NCBI GenBank assembly: GCA_013331265.1
Contig: DUGS01000165.1
Span: 1 to 14,040, forward strand
Direction: 5' to 3'
DNA from: Methanosarcina sp.
GTDB taxonomy: Archaea > Halobacteriota > Methanosarcinia > Methanosarcinales > Methanosarcinaceae
Length of the DNA stretch: 14,040 bases
Shown: one piece after another, positions 6,544 through 12,592 of the stretch
How the letters are laid out: each line of letters opens with the position of its first letter
Numbering within the stretch: the first letter of the stretch is position 1
The notes under the pieces: generated by a model
The model's database searches: none
Told to the model about the DNA's origin: nothing
Seen by the model: the letters and a program-made list of their open reading frames with translations, nothing else
Program-made: the position numbers and the translations under genes

Positions 6544-6963
6544 TCAGATAGATTTCTCCCAGCCCTGCCCCATATCCACGAGAGGTCTCAGCTCAATGAT
6601 CTCGAAGGTGATCGTCGCATGTATTATCTTCGCAGCCTCTTCACCAGCTATTTTTGCGATCTGGCTCTTGATCATATCAAGCATTTCTCCAGAAGTCGCA
6701 GATTCCTTCATCTTCATATATACCCTGATCCCTTTCCATCCCATAATATCTTCTCCGGGTTCCATTATCAGGAACATCGCGTAAGGGTTTTCCTGAAGGT
6801 TTGAAAACGTGCGGTTCTTACCTGTTGCAACTACAACGGTCTTTTCATCTATCATGTTGGGTGAGCCAAAAACAGCCGAATCCACCTTTCCGTCTTTACT
6901 CGCTGTGCTGAGAACCCCAATTCTGGGTTGCTTGTTAAAGTAGTCCATCAATTTTGACGTCAT
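6544..6963 (-). CDS. Pyridoxamine 5'-phosphate oxidase-like FMN-binding protein
   Basis: This 139-residue protein has the form of a small split-barrel flavoprotein of the pyridoxamine-phosphate oxidase-related group. The N-terminus (residues 1-25) matches the typical start, with a helix then GVLSTASKDGKVDSAVFG. The segment VVVATGKNRTFSNLQENPYA (about 43-62) matches the part of the family that binds the FMN phosphate, followed by the barrel strands with GWKGIRVYMKM. Methanogens lack a conventional pyridoxamine oxidase, so the real cofactor (FMN, F420 or another) and substrate are unknown; many relatives are general flavin or F420 reductases. The start is supported by AAGGGGAT six bases before the ATG on the minus strand. 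The gene is convergent with hdrB and stands alone. Confidence 0.85.
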   Translation of the reverse strand: MTSKLMDYFNKQPRIGVLSTASKDGKVDSAVFGSPNMIDEKTVVVATGKNRTFSNLQENPYAMFLIMEPGEDIMGWKGIRVYMKMKESATSGEMLDMIKSQIAKIAGEEAAKIIHATITFEIIELRPLVDMGQGWEKSI

Positions 6964-7219
6964 ATTAAATCCCCTTTCACAAACTAATGTATGAGTCGTG
7001 AGTATGCTTAAAACTTCGCCTGATGAGTGAGAAGTGTTTTCAGAATAGGTAGAAGGAAGAAAAGGATGCAGGGCCGGGAAAAGAGATAGGGAAGAACGTG
7101 AATTAAGTGGATAAGGAAGAGGGTTTGATAACTTCTTCTTGCCCTGCTCTGAATGAGAAATATATGTTTTCCAGGCTCTACAGGGTACATTTAAAAAAGC
7201 AATGGGAAATGATTGAATT

Positions 7220-7243
7220 GATCACTTATTGGATCACTTATTG
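7220..7243. repeat. Perfect tandem 12-bp repeat
   Basis: GATCACTTATTG occurs twice in direct succession (7220-7231 and 7232-7243), immediately before the T-rich tract that ends the minus-strand gene at 7275. It looks like a local duplication. Confidence 0.8.
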
Positions 7244-7266
7244 TTAAAAAAATGAAAAAAATAAGT
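7244..7266 (-). terminator. T-rich terminator of the DUF2795-like gene
   Basis: On the minus strand, just after the stop codon of the gene at 7275-7508, there are two seven-base T runs (TTTTTTTCATTTTTTT). This fits an archaeal terminator. Confidence 0.55.
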
Positions 7267-7274
7267 TAAGCTTT

Positions 7275-7508
7275 TCAGGCGGGGATCCCCATGTAAATTA
7301 TATGAAGTTCCTCGGCGACATCCTCAGTGTTATTGTATTGCTTATCCGGAAGCATGCCAAGTTCCCGCAGTATGTCCGAGATTACTCCTTTCTCTCTTGC
7401 TTGCTCAATGATGCCGTTCCTATTTGCAGGATAGGCTATATTTTTTAATATCTCCTGAGTTTCCATTGGAAGTTCTGCAATAAATCTTCTTTTATTCTCA
7501 GTTTCCAT
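7275..7508 (-). CDS. Small DUF2795-like protein
   Basis: This 77-residue acidic cytoplasmic protein has a central segment (about residues 15-70) that fits the DUF2795 pattern: a helix with ILKNIAYPANRNGIIEQA, then EKGVISDILRELGMLPDKQY and a final helix with EDVAEEL. In that family the conserved core reads roughly L..V.YPA.K..L...A...GA...VL..L..LPD..Y. The function of DUF2795 is unknown; members occur in many bacteria and archaea as stand-alone small proteins. The start is supported by AGGTGG seven bases before the ATG on the minus strand. A T-rich terminator follows and a promoter-like region with a palindrome lies upstream at 7632-7657, so it is probably a single-gene transcript. Confidence 0.75.
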   Translation of the reverse strand: METENKRRFIAELPMETQEILKNIAYPANRNGIIEQAREKGVISDILRELGMLPDKQYNNTEDVAEELHIIYMGIPA

Positions 7509-7631
7509 GATATTCCACCTTTATTTTTGTTTAGTCTCCTCAAATTCCCTGGCTTTACTATCCTTCACGCTTAACAACATCTTCCTTCTTTGCAGGAAAA
7601 TCGATATGTTCTAAAGCTTTATGAAGGAAAC

Positions 7632-7657
7632 CTAACTTTTTGTTAGTGTATATATCA
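7632..7657 (-). promoter_or_regulatory. Promoter with palindromic operator for the DUF2795-like gene
   Basis: On the minus strand a TATA-like element (TGATATATAC, 7648-7657) is followed directly by the palindrome CTAAC-AAAAA-GTTAG (7632-7646). The expected transcription start is near 7625, so the palindrome lies between TATA box and start, a place where a repressor would block transcription. Confidence 0.4.
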
Positions 7658-7837
7658 ATGATGACCTACTATTTAAGTGTTCATATGTTACTATAAAATT
7701 ATGTTATAATTTAACACATTTTGATAATTTTGTATCAATATATCCTATATATTAATAGTGTAATGTGATTTTAATTAACAAAAAAATAACTATTCGTATT
7801 CTGATTTTTTCCTTATATTTCTTATATAGACGACCAG

Positions 7838-7878
7838 CATAGAGTCCGTACTAACATAGAGTCCTTGAGCGTCTCAAG
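7838..7878 (+). repeat. Direct repeat CATAGAGTCC plus hairpin
   Basis: CATAGAGTCC occurs at 7838-7847 and 7855-7864, 17 nt apart. It is followed at once by a perfect hairpin, CTTGAG-CGT-CTCAAG (7864-7878). A TATA-like element (TTATATAG, about 7822-7829) precedes them, which would start a transcript near 7850-7855. The cluster could be an operator or the 5' end of a small RNA. Confidence 0.45.
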
Positions 7879-7997
7879 TCATTGATCTATTGTGGCGGCC
7901 TCGTTATGTCTAAGGATTTAAAAATTGATATTCCGGGGTACGGGTTCAGAGATAGAAATTTCAGAGAAAGGAATATATGAAAAAGAGGAGGAAGAAA

Positions 7998-8022
7998 GCC
8001 ACGGGTTTTTTATCCCTATGGC
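7998..8022 (+). repeat. Hairpin with GCCA/TGGC and GGG/CCC stem
   Basis: GCCAcGGG and CCCtaTGGC can pair around a T-rich loop. With the hairpin at 7864-7878 it makes this spacer richer in structure than the others. Confidence 0.3.
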
Positions 8023-8200
8023 AGTTTACTTCAGTTTAATTGAGGCTTTTTGGCACTGTTTCTTAATATCCGGCTGTGGTGTTGTCAAGCTCAACTGTCA
8101 TAATTTTATCCCGGCTGACTGTTTTCTATTTTCTCCTTTTCAAGAAAAATATATTTCAAATCTCTTCTTCTAATATCAACCTTTAACTCCAAAATCCATT

Positions 8201-8213
8201 AAGTATATATATT
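8201..8213 (+). promoter_or_regulatory. Promoter of the LeuC/HacA-type gene
   Basis: A strong TATA-like element (AAGTATATATATTTC begins at 8201) would place the transcription start near 8230-8240. This is downstream of the longest in-frame start (GTG at 8223) and upstream of the TTG at 8298, which supports the shorter protein. Confidence 0.55.
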
Positions 8214-8297
8214 TCATTTATAGTGAGTTCTGAAATCTTAATTCTTCAGCGTACGTTTAATTCAATATCACTTTATTCTCGGAAAGGAGGCTTACTT

Positions 8298-9539
8298 TTG
8301 GGAACAATAAGCGAAAAAATCTTTTCCCGGGCAGCGGGAACCGAGGCAAAAGCTAACGATTTTGTGCTGGCGAATGTTGACTATGCAATGGCGCATGACG
8401 GCACGTCGGTACTTACAGTGAATGCTTTTAAGGAAATGGAGCTGGAAAAGGTCTGGGACCCTTCAAAGATTGTGATTCCTTTTGACCATATCGCCCCTGC
8501 GAACACCGAGACATCAGCTACCCTGCAGAAAGAAATAAGGGAATGGATACAGGAGCAGGGTATACCCAACTTCTATGAGATAGGGGAAGGTATCTGCCAC
8601 CAGGTGCTTCCGGAAAACGGTTTCGCACTTCCCGGTAAGCTGGTCGTCGGGGCTGACTCTCATTCCTGCACTTACGGAGCTTTCGGGGCTTTTGCAACAG
8701 GAGTTGGGGCAACCGACATGGCTGAGATCTTTGCTACGGGAAAGCTCTGGTTTAAGGTGCCAGAAAGCCTCAGGATGACGGTTGAAGGCAGCCTTGAGAA
8801 AGACGTTTATGCAAAAGACCTTACCCTTTACCTTATAGGAAAAACCGGGATTGCCGGTGCAACTTATAAAGCAGTTGAGTTTTATGGGCAGGCCATCAGC
8901 GAACTTTCGGTTGCCGGCAGGATGACGCTCTGCAACATGGCAATCGAGATGGGTGCAAAGAGCGGAATTGTCCCTCCTGACGAAAAGACCTTTGATTTCC
9001 TGAAAAATAGGGCAGCTGCCCCTTACGAACCTGTATATGCAGACACTGACGCAGCTTATCTGAAAGAGTTCACCTATGATGCCGGAGACATCGAACCTCA
9101 GGTCGCCTGCCCTCACCAGGTTGATAACGTGAAGCCTGTAGGAGAGGTTGAAGGCACTCACGTAGACCAGGTCTTTATAGGGACATGCACCAACGGAAGG
9201 CTCGAAGACCTCGAAGTAGCAGCAGCAGTCCTGAAAGGAAAAAAGGTTGCAGTCAGGACAATTGTAATCCCTGCATCCCGCACAACCCTGCTTGCAGCAA
9301 TTGAGAACGGGACCATGCAAACCCTGCTGAAAGCAGGTGTAACTCTTGCAACCCCTGGCTGCGGTCCCTGCCTTGGAGCTCATCAGGGCGTACTCGGGGA
9401 AGGTGAAGTCTGTGTTTCAACCGCAAACAGGAATTTCAAAGGCAGGATGGGAAAAGACGGCTTTATTTACCTCGCATCACCTGCAACCGCAGCAGCTTCA
9501 GCCCTTAAAGGCGAAATAACTGACCCGAGGACAGTTTGA
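8298..9539 (+). CDS. leuC: 3-isopropylmalate dehydratase / homoaconitase large subunit
   Basis: This 413-residue protein is the large, [4Fe-4S]-bearing subunit of an aconitase-family hydro-lyase. The cluster cysteines appear as TCTNGR (C297) and CGPC (C355, C358). GADSHSCTYGAFGAFATGVG and the C-terminal STANRNFKGRMG segment are conserved family signatures. Members isomerise 2-isopropylmalate (leucine pathway, LeuC) or homocitrate and its longer homologs (HacA/AksD, coenzyme B pathway); the large subunit alone does not tell which. The small subunit gene is not in this window, so the complex must be assembled from elsewhere. I chose the TTG at 8298 because AAGGAGG lies seven bases upstream and the TATA box at 8201-8213 predicts a start after the longer GTG (8223). 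Length fits the archaeal family (about 420). A T-rich terminator follows. Confidence 0.92.
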   Translation: MGTISEKIFSRAAGTEAKANDFVLANVDYAMAHDGTSVLTVNAFKEMELEKVWDPSKIVIPFDHIAPANTETSATLQKEIREWIQEQGIPNFYEIGEGICHQVLPENGFALPGKLVVGADSHSCTYGAFGAFATGVGATDMAEIFATGKLWFKVPESLRMTVEGSLEKDVYAKDLTLYLIGKTGIAGATYKAVEFYGQAISELSVAGRMTLCNMAIEMGAKSGIVPPDEKTFDFLKNRAAAPYEPVYADTDAAYLKEFTYDAGDIEPQVACPHQVDNVKPVGEVEGTHVDQVFIGTCTNGRLEDLEVAAAVLKGKKVAVRTIVIPASRTTLLAAIENGTMQTLLKAGVTLATPGCGPCLGAHQGVLGEGEVCVSTANRNFKGRMGKDGFIYLASPATAAASALKGEITDPRTV

Positions 9540-9603
9540 ACCGGCAGTTTTTATGGCTGCCCTCTAAAATTTTCATCTAAAAAAGAAGCAGAAGAAAGAA
9601 ATC

Positions 9604-9652
9604 AATGCCTTTTCTTTTTCTTCATTTATATTTTCCTTTTTCCTTTTCTGTA
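9604..9652 (+). terminator. T-rich terminator of the LeuC/HacA-type gene
   Basis: A long pyrimidine tract with many T runs (CCTTTTCTTTTTCTTC and following) lies about 65 nt after the stop codon. A small hairpin (GGCAG/CTGCC, about 9543-9561) lies between. Archaeal terminators are typically T-rich like this. Confidence 0.55.
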
Positions 9653-9685
9653 TTAACAGTGTGAAATTTCATCTTAAATCCAGCT

Positions 9686-9697
9686 AAAATTTATACT
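9686..9697 (+). promoter_or_regulatory. Promoter of the His-rich small gene
   Basis: AAAATTTATACT is a good TATA-like element. It predicts a transcription start near 9715-9720, immediately before the AGGAGGG ribosome binding site (9719-9725). The ATG at 9698 would not be transcribed and is in another frame, so it cannot be the start. Confidence 0.45.
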
Positions 9698-9732
9698 ATG
9701 AATTCTATATTCTCATACAGGAGGGAATAGCT

Positions 9733-9960
9733 ATAACTGAAGAACTTAGTCACGATAACCTTTCCCATTTAATTGAGCACTGGATCGAACATAACGATAG
9801 CCACATACAGAGTTTCAGAGAATGGGCTCAGAAAGCCAAAAAAGATGGTTTTCTCGAAGCCTCCGAAGATATCCTTGAGGCTGCCAGCAAAGTTGAGGAA
9901 GCAAATGAGCTCCTTAGCAAAGCAAGGGAAGGGCTTTTCCATCTCCATGAGCACAAATAA
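9733..9960 (+). CDS. Small His-rich helical protein, apparent ATA start
   Basis: This 75-codon frame reads ITEELSHDNLSHLIEHWIEH at its start and is mostly helical. Residues 8-31 carry the pattern H...HLIEHWIEHNDSHIQSF, with five His, and suggest metal or cofactor binding; a second amphipathic helix covers about residues 35-70. I recall similar small archaeal and bacterial proteins with an HW..HN..H motif but cannot name their function. The frame has no ATG, GTG or TTG between its upstream stop (TAA at 9685) and its end. A strong AGGAGGG (9719-9725) sits seven bases before the ATA at 9733, the same spacing as for the TTG start of the preceding gene, so AUA is the likely start. A mutated ATG, or a sequence error, would explain it as well. 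No neighbour suggests a pathway. Confidence 0.7.
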   Translation: MTEELSHDNLSHLIEHWIEHNDSHIQSFREWAQKAKKDGFLEASEDILEAASKVEEANELLSKAREGLFHLHEHK

Positions 9961-10010
9961 TATGTAACTGTGAAACTTCCATAGCAAACTCTTAATTATT
10001 GTGTCGGGCT

Positions 10011-10065
10011 TTTTCCGTCACTTTTTTCTTGTCTTTTTTGTTTCTTTCTCATTAGTCTTCTGTTT
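10011..10065 (+). terminator. T-rich terminator after the His-rich small gene
   Basis: T-rich tracts (CTTTTTTCTTGTCTTTTTTG and following) lie about 50 nt after the plus-strand gene and are in the right orientation to end it. The same DNA read on the minus strand is A-rich and codes in one frame for a Lys-rich peptide, so the T-richness may instead reflect that. Confidence 0.35.
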
Positions 10066-10107
10066 TTTCCGTCAGCTTTGCTTTCGTCCTCAGTTTTTGT
10101 TTCTTCA

Positions 10108-10917
10108 TCAGTTGTTAACCTGCATGCTCTCTCGGACAAGGAGAAATTTGACATTTTTTAAATCATTAATTAGCTCTCCCATTTCCGGTTCTTGCAGATA
10201 TTTCATGAAGCCCTGTTCATTTTCAGGGTTCAGGTCATCACTACCCAATAGCTCTTCAATCAAATCCTTTCCAGGAAGGCTTGCTGCAGGGTTGTTTTTG
10301 TTTTCAGGGTTACTTTTCTCAATGGAATCGTTTCTGGAATTCATATTGGGAATCTTATTTTCATTTTTTCCGGTTTCGTTTTTTTGGTCTCCGTCTGCAT
10401 AATTTATTGTCATAGCCTGGATAGTGGTAGGTACCATATTTTCAGATATTTTTTCTTCAGGTGTGTTATCTTCAGGTTTATCACCTGTTCCTTTACCCTT
10501 TATTTTCATACCACCATCTTTTACCTCTAATAATCCGGAATTTTCTACATGTAAAGAGTTATCTTTAACTTCAAAAATCTCAGGCATTTTTATATGTGTT
10601 TTTCTGGGGAGCGGGGGAAAAATTTCTTCTCTCCAGGGGAACTCGGTTATTTCTTCACTTTTTTCTTTTCCTTTTTTCTGGATAAAATGAATGCGGGTTT
10701 CGATTACCTTTTTCTCTTGATTTAGTTTTTTTATTTCTCTTTTAATATCTTCCCTCCTTTTTGCCAAATCCTCAAGTTCTGCATCGTTTATGTCTTCTGT
10801 TCCGGAGTATTCCGGCTTGAGTATTAAATTCTTTAAGCCGCTAATCTTTAGCCCGTTGAATGAATTTTCTCTCAGTCCTTTTAATCCGTTTATCCTTATG
10901 TCTTTTAAACTGTTCAT
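10108..10917 (-). CDS. Coiled-coil protein downstream of FlaI/FlaJ pair, function unknown
   Basis: This 269-residue hydrophilic protein is not recognised. The ATG at 10915-10917 follows GGAGGT with six bases between, so I prefer it to the GTG five codons upstream (10932). The first 35 residues contain repeated Gly-Leu-Lys steps (NGLKGL, NGLKISGLKNLIL). A predicted coiled coil follows (about residues 43-80, LEDLAKRREDIKREIKKLNQ). The middle has short repeated units (FEVKDNSLHV, LEVKDGGMKI) and a long Pro/Asn/Glu/Lys-rich linker. The C-terminus (about 215-269) looks folded, with LIEELLGSDD and MGELINDLKNVKFLLVRE. There is no signal peptide or membrane segment. It lies 112 nt after the FlaJ-like gene on the same strand, so it may be an accessory or scaffold protein of that machine, comparable in position to FlaC/D/E-type proteins. 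That link is inference only. Confidence 0.7.
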   Translation of the reverse strand: MNSLKDIRINGLKGLRENSFNGLKISGLKNLILKPEYSGTEDINDAELEDLAKRREDIKREIKKLNQEKKVIETRIHFIQKKGKEKSEEITEFPWREEIFPPLPRKTHIKMPEIFEVKDNSLHVENSGLLEVKDGGMKIKGKGTGDKPEDNTPEEKISENMVPTTIQAMTINYADGDQKNETGKNENKIPNMNSRNDSIEKSNPENKNNPAASLPGKDLIEELLGSDDLNPENEQGFMKYLQEPEMGELINDLKNVKFLLVRESMQVNN

Positions 10918-11029
10918 CCCTTTACCTCCCACAAAGTCTGATTTATTCAGGTTTCAAAATCCGCTTCTGCCTCCTTTCTTCAGAACTTTTCTTTAGATGC
11001 TTTTCTTTCTATTCAACTAAAAATTCCTT

Positions 11030-12592
11030 TCATATCTGGAATGTGAATACTCTCGATACAACCTGAGGGATAAGGATCATGCAGAGCCCTGAAATTCCGG
11101 ACATCAGCCCCCCATAGAAAAAAAGTTTGTAATTTCCTCCTCCTTCTACAATCTTTACCACGAGTGTGTTTGAAATAGTGAGGATAATTATCACGGAAAA
11201 AGTGAATTTATAGAGCATGGGTATGCTTTCGGCCACATTAAATATGCTCATGCCTATTCCAGACACCCCGCTCATCCCCCCTTCCATGGACATATAAGAT
11301 TCACTCATCCTGGAGACAAGCCCGCTGAACCTGGAAATTATTTCCATTACAAAGATTAGAAGCCCGACCATAACAGCATGTAGAGTTATGGCAAGTCCCT
11401 TGAAACCTGAACTGACCAGCTGCCGTTTCATCCTCAGGAGGACGATTGACAGGCTTGAGTTCGAGACTATGTTCCCTATCTCCGCCGGATCGCCTCCCAG
11501 TTCTACCGCATCGGTAAAGATCCTTGAGCACCTGTTAATCAATTCGGAGCCTGTTTCCCCTATGAATTTTTCCCAGCAGAGTTTTGACTTAAACCCCATA
11601 GAAAGGCCTGAATGCAGCTCTTCAACTCCGGGCTTGAGGCTGCCTATGGTTTCCCTATCAAGATTTTCCATCGCACTTCGGATAGTAATTCCTGTAGTCC
11701 CGGCAAGGGTCCCGAGGGTCTTTACAAAAGCAGGATAACTGCTGTCTCTTTCATTTATTTTCCGGTCATCTACCATAGCAAGAAAGCCTATCGGAAGTGT
11801 AAAGAAGGACATTCCAAGCATAATAAATTTCAGTTCCGCCCCGCGTAATATCAGGACTATGAGAAAAACCGCTCCAAGAGGCAGCAAAATCCGGCTCAAT
11901 AGCTTTATTTGCTCCTGTTCCTTTGATTTGCGGCGAAGAGCATGTATTTTTTTTTCGGCAGGAGCTGCCTTATAGATTATGTAAAGGGCAAGCCCGTTTA
12001 TGAAAATAATTAAAATTTGCAGTAGAAAAACAATGGTTCCCATATTCTCAATATTATAGATCATGACAGAAACAAGAATTATGGTAACAACAAGGGTTAC
12101 GGATACCATCAGGGCAGTATAGCCGTCGGTCCATTTTTTCAGGGACTCAACACTTCTCTCGTACTCATTGGAATATATCTCTTCCCTTGTGATTTTTTCC
12201 TGCTTCAGGAAATTTTTCTCCGGCTCTCCTGAAGAAAGGATATTTGCCATTCTTCCAAAAAATTTTGAAAGATATATGTCCTTTAATTTCTGAGAAATAT
12301 ACTTGCAGGCTTTTGCATATTCGTACCCCCATTTCGAGGCAAGGATATGAACCTGCTTGAAATATTTCGAAGCATCATATTCTTTCTGGCGTCCCGCATA
12401 ATCGAAGATCCTATCCCTTTCTATATCCGCAGTTGAAATTGCAGCCATGTATGTGAGCAGGAAGAGCATGTCGTCATTAACTCTATCAACAACTTTAGTG
12501 TTTTTCAGCTTTCTGGCAAGGTTAAAGTAGACTTCAACTCCCTGTTTTGCAGCATTCAGGTTTAAGTTCGGAACTGTCTGCACTAAATTCAT
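11030..12592 (-). CDS. FlaJ/TadC-like type II secretion F-domain membrane protein
   Basis: This 520-residue protein is the membrane platform partner of the FlaI-like ATPase. It has two T2SSF-like cytoplasmic regions (about 40-155 and 285-400) that alternate with membrane segments at about 158-180, 185-208, 231-250, 255-274, 400-420, 461-483 and 489-515. The second region has the typical FlaJ reading YPAFVKTLGTLAGTTGITI. A Met- and Gly-rich loop lies at about 429-449 between the last membrane bundles. In the archaellum and in archaeal type IV pili this protein forms the base on which the ATPase acts. The ATG overlaps the stop of the ATPase gene by 4 nt (ATGA), so the two are translated together. 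No pilin or archaellin gene is visible in the window, so the exact machine (pilus, secretion or adhesion) is open. Confidence 0.9.
   Translation of the reverse strand: MNLVQTVPNLNLNAAKQGVEVYFNLARKLKNTKVVDRVNDDMLFLLTYMAAISTADIERDRIFDYAGRQKEYDASKYFKQVHILASKWGYEYAKACKYISQKLKDIYLSKFFGRMANILSSGEPEKNFLKQEKITREEIYSNEYERSVESLKKWTDGYTALMVSVTLVVTIILVSVMIYNIENMGTIVFLLQILIIFINGLALYIIYKAAPAEKKIHALRRKSKEQEQIKLLSRILLPLGAVFLIVLILRGAELKFIMLGMSFFTLPIGFLAMVDDRKINERDSSYPAFVKTLGTLAGTTGITIRSAMENLDRETIGSLKPGVEELHSGLSMGFKSKLCWEKFIGETGSELINRCSRIFTDAVELGGDPAEIGNIVSNSSLSIVLLRMKRQLVSSGFKGLAITLHAVMVGLLIFVMEIISRFSGLVSRMSESYMSMEGGMSGVSGIGMSIFNVAESIPMLYKFTFSVIIILTISNTLVVKIVEGGGNYKLFFYGGLMSGISGLCMILIPQVVSRVFTFQI

Larger units (their letters stand above)
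6964..7274. other. Intergenic region with imperfect hairpin and tandem repeat
   Basis: About 310 nt without a convincing gene. The plus strand is purine-rich from about 7020 to 7130. GCAGGGC (7068-7074) pairs exactly with GCCCTGC (7141-7147), and more pairing continues inward with a few mismatches (GGGA and AAG against CTT and TTCT). A perfect tandem 12-mer lies at 7220-7243, and a T-rich terminator on the minus strand at 7244-7266. The 60-codon minus-strand reading frame at 7008-7190 has poor composition and no supporting motif. Confidence 0.45.
7509..8297. other. Long intergenic region with repeats, hairpins and promoters
   Basis: Nearly 790 nt with no convincing gene. It holds a promoter and palindrome for the minus-strand gene (7632-7657), a very AT-rich stretch (7660-7830), a compact cluster of a direct repeat and a hairpin (7838-7878), another hairpin (7998-8022), and the promoter of the downstream plus-strand gene (8201-8213). 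The open frame from 7925 to 8173 has no ribosome binding site and no family resemblance. A short frame from about 7977 (20 codons, basic) is no better supported. A small RNA starting near 7850 is possible. Confidence 0.45.

Noticed and set aside
7008..7190. 60-codon minus-strand frame in the spacer after the PPOX-like gene
   Set aside because: It is a by-product of a purine-rich plus strand; no start signal and no protein-like pattern.
7925..8173. Open frame of 82 codons on the plus strand
   Set aside because: It starts with a non-ATG codon without ribosome binding site, has no family resemblance and a composition that changes from charged to Cys/Phe-rich half way, as expected for a chance frame.
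8514..9383. Long minus-strand frame of 289 codons opposite the LeuC/HacA-type gene
   Set aside because: It is antisense to a highly conserved enzyme whose codon use creates long open frames on the other strand; no motif supports it.
10001..10100. Repeated TTTTTTCCGTCA sequences as a possible repeat family
   Set aside because: Two copies only (about 10009-10020 and 10064-10075) within T-rich DNA; on the other strand they encode similar D-G-K steps of a Lys-rich frame, so low complexity explains them.
10001..10690. Plus-strand frames rich in Phe, Ser and Leu opposite the coiled-coil gene
   Set aside because: They are antisense to a Lys/Glu/Asn-rich gene; the apparent hydrophobic protein is a shadow.
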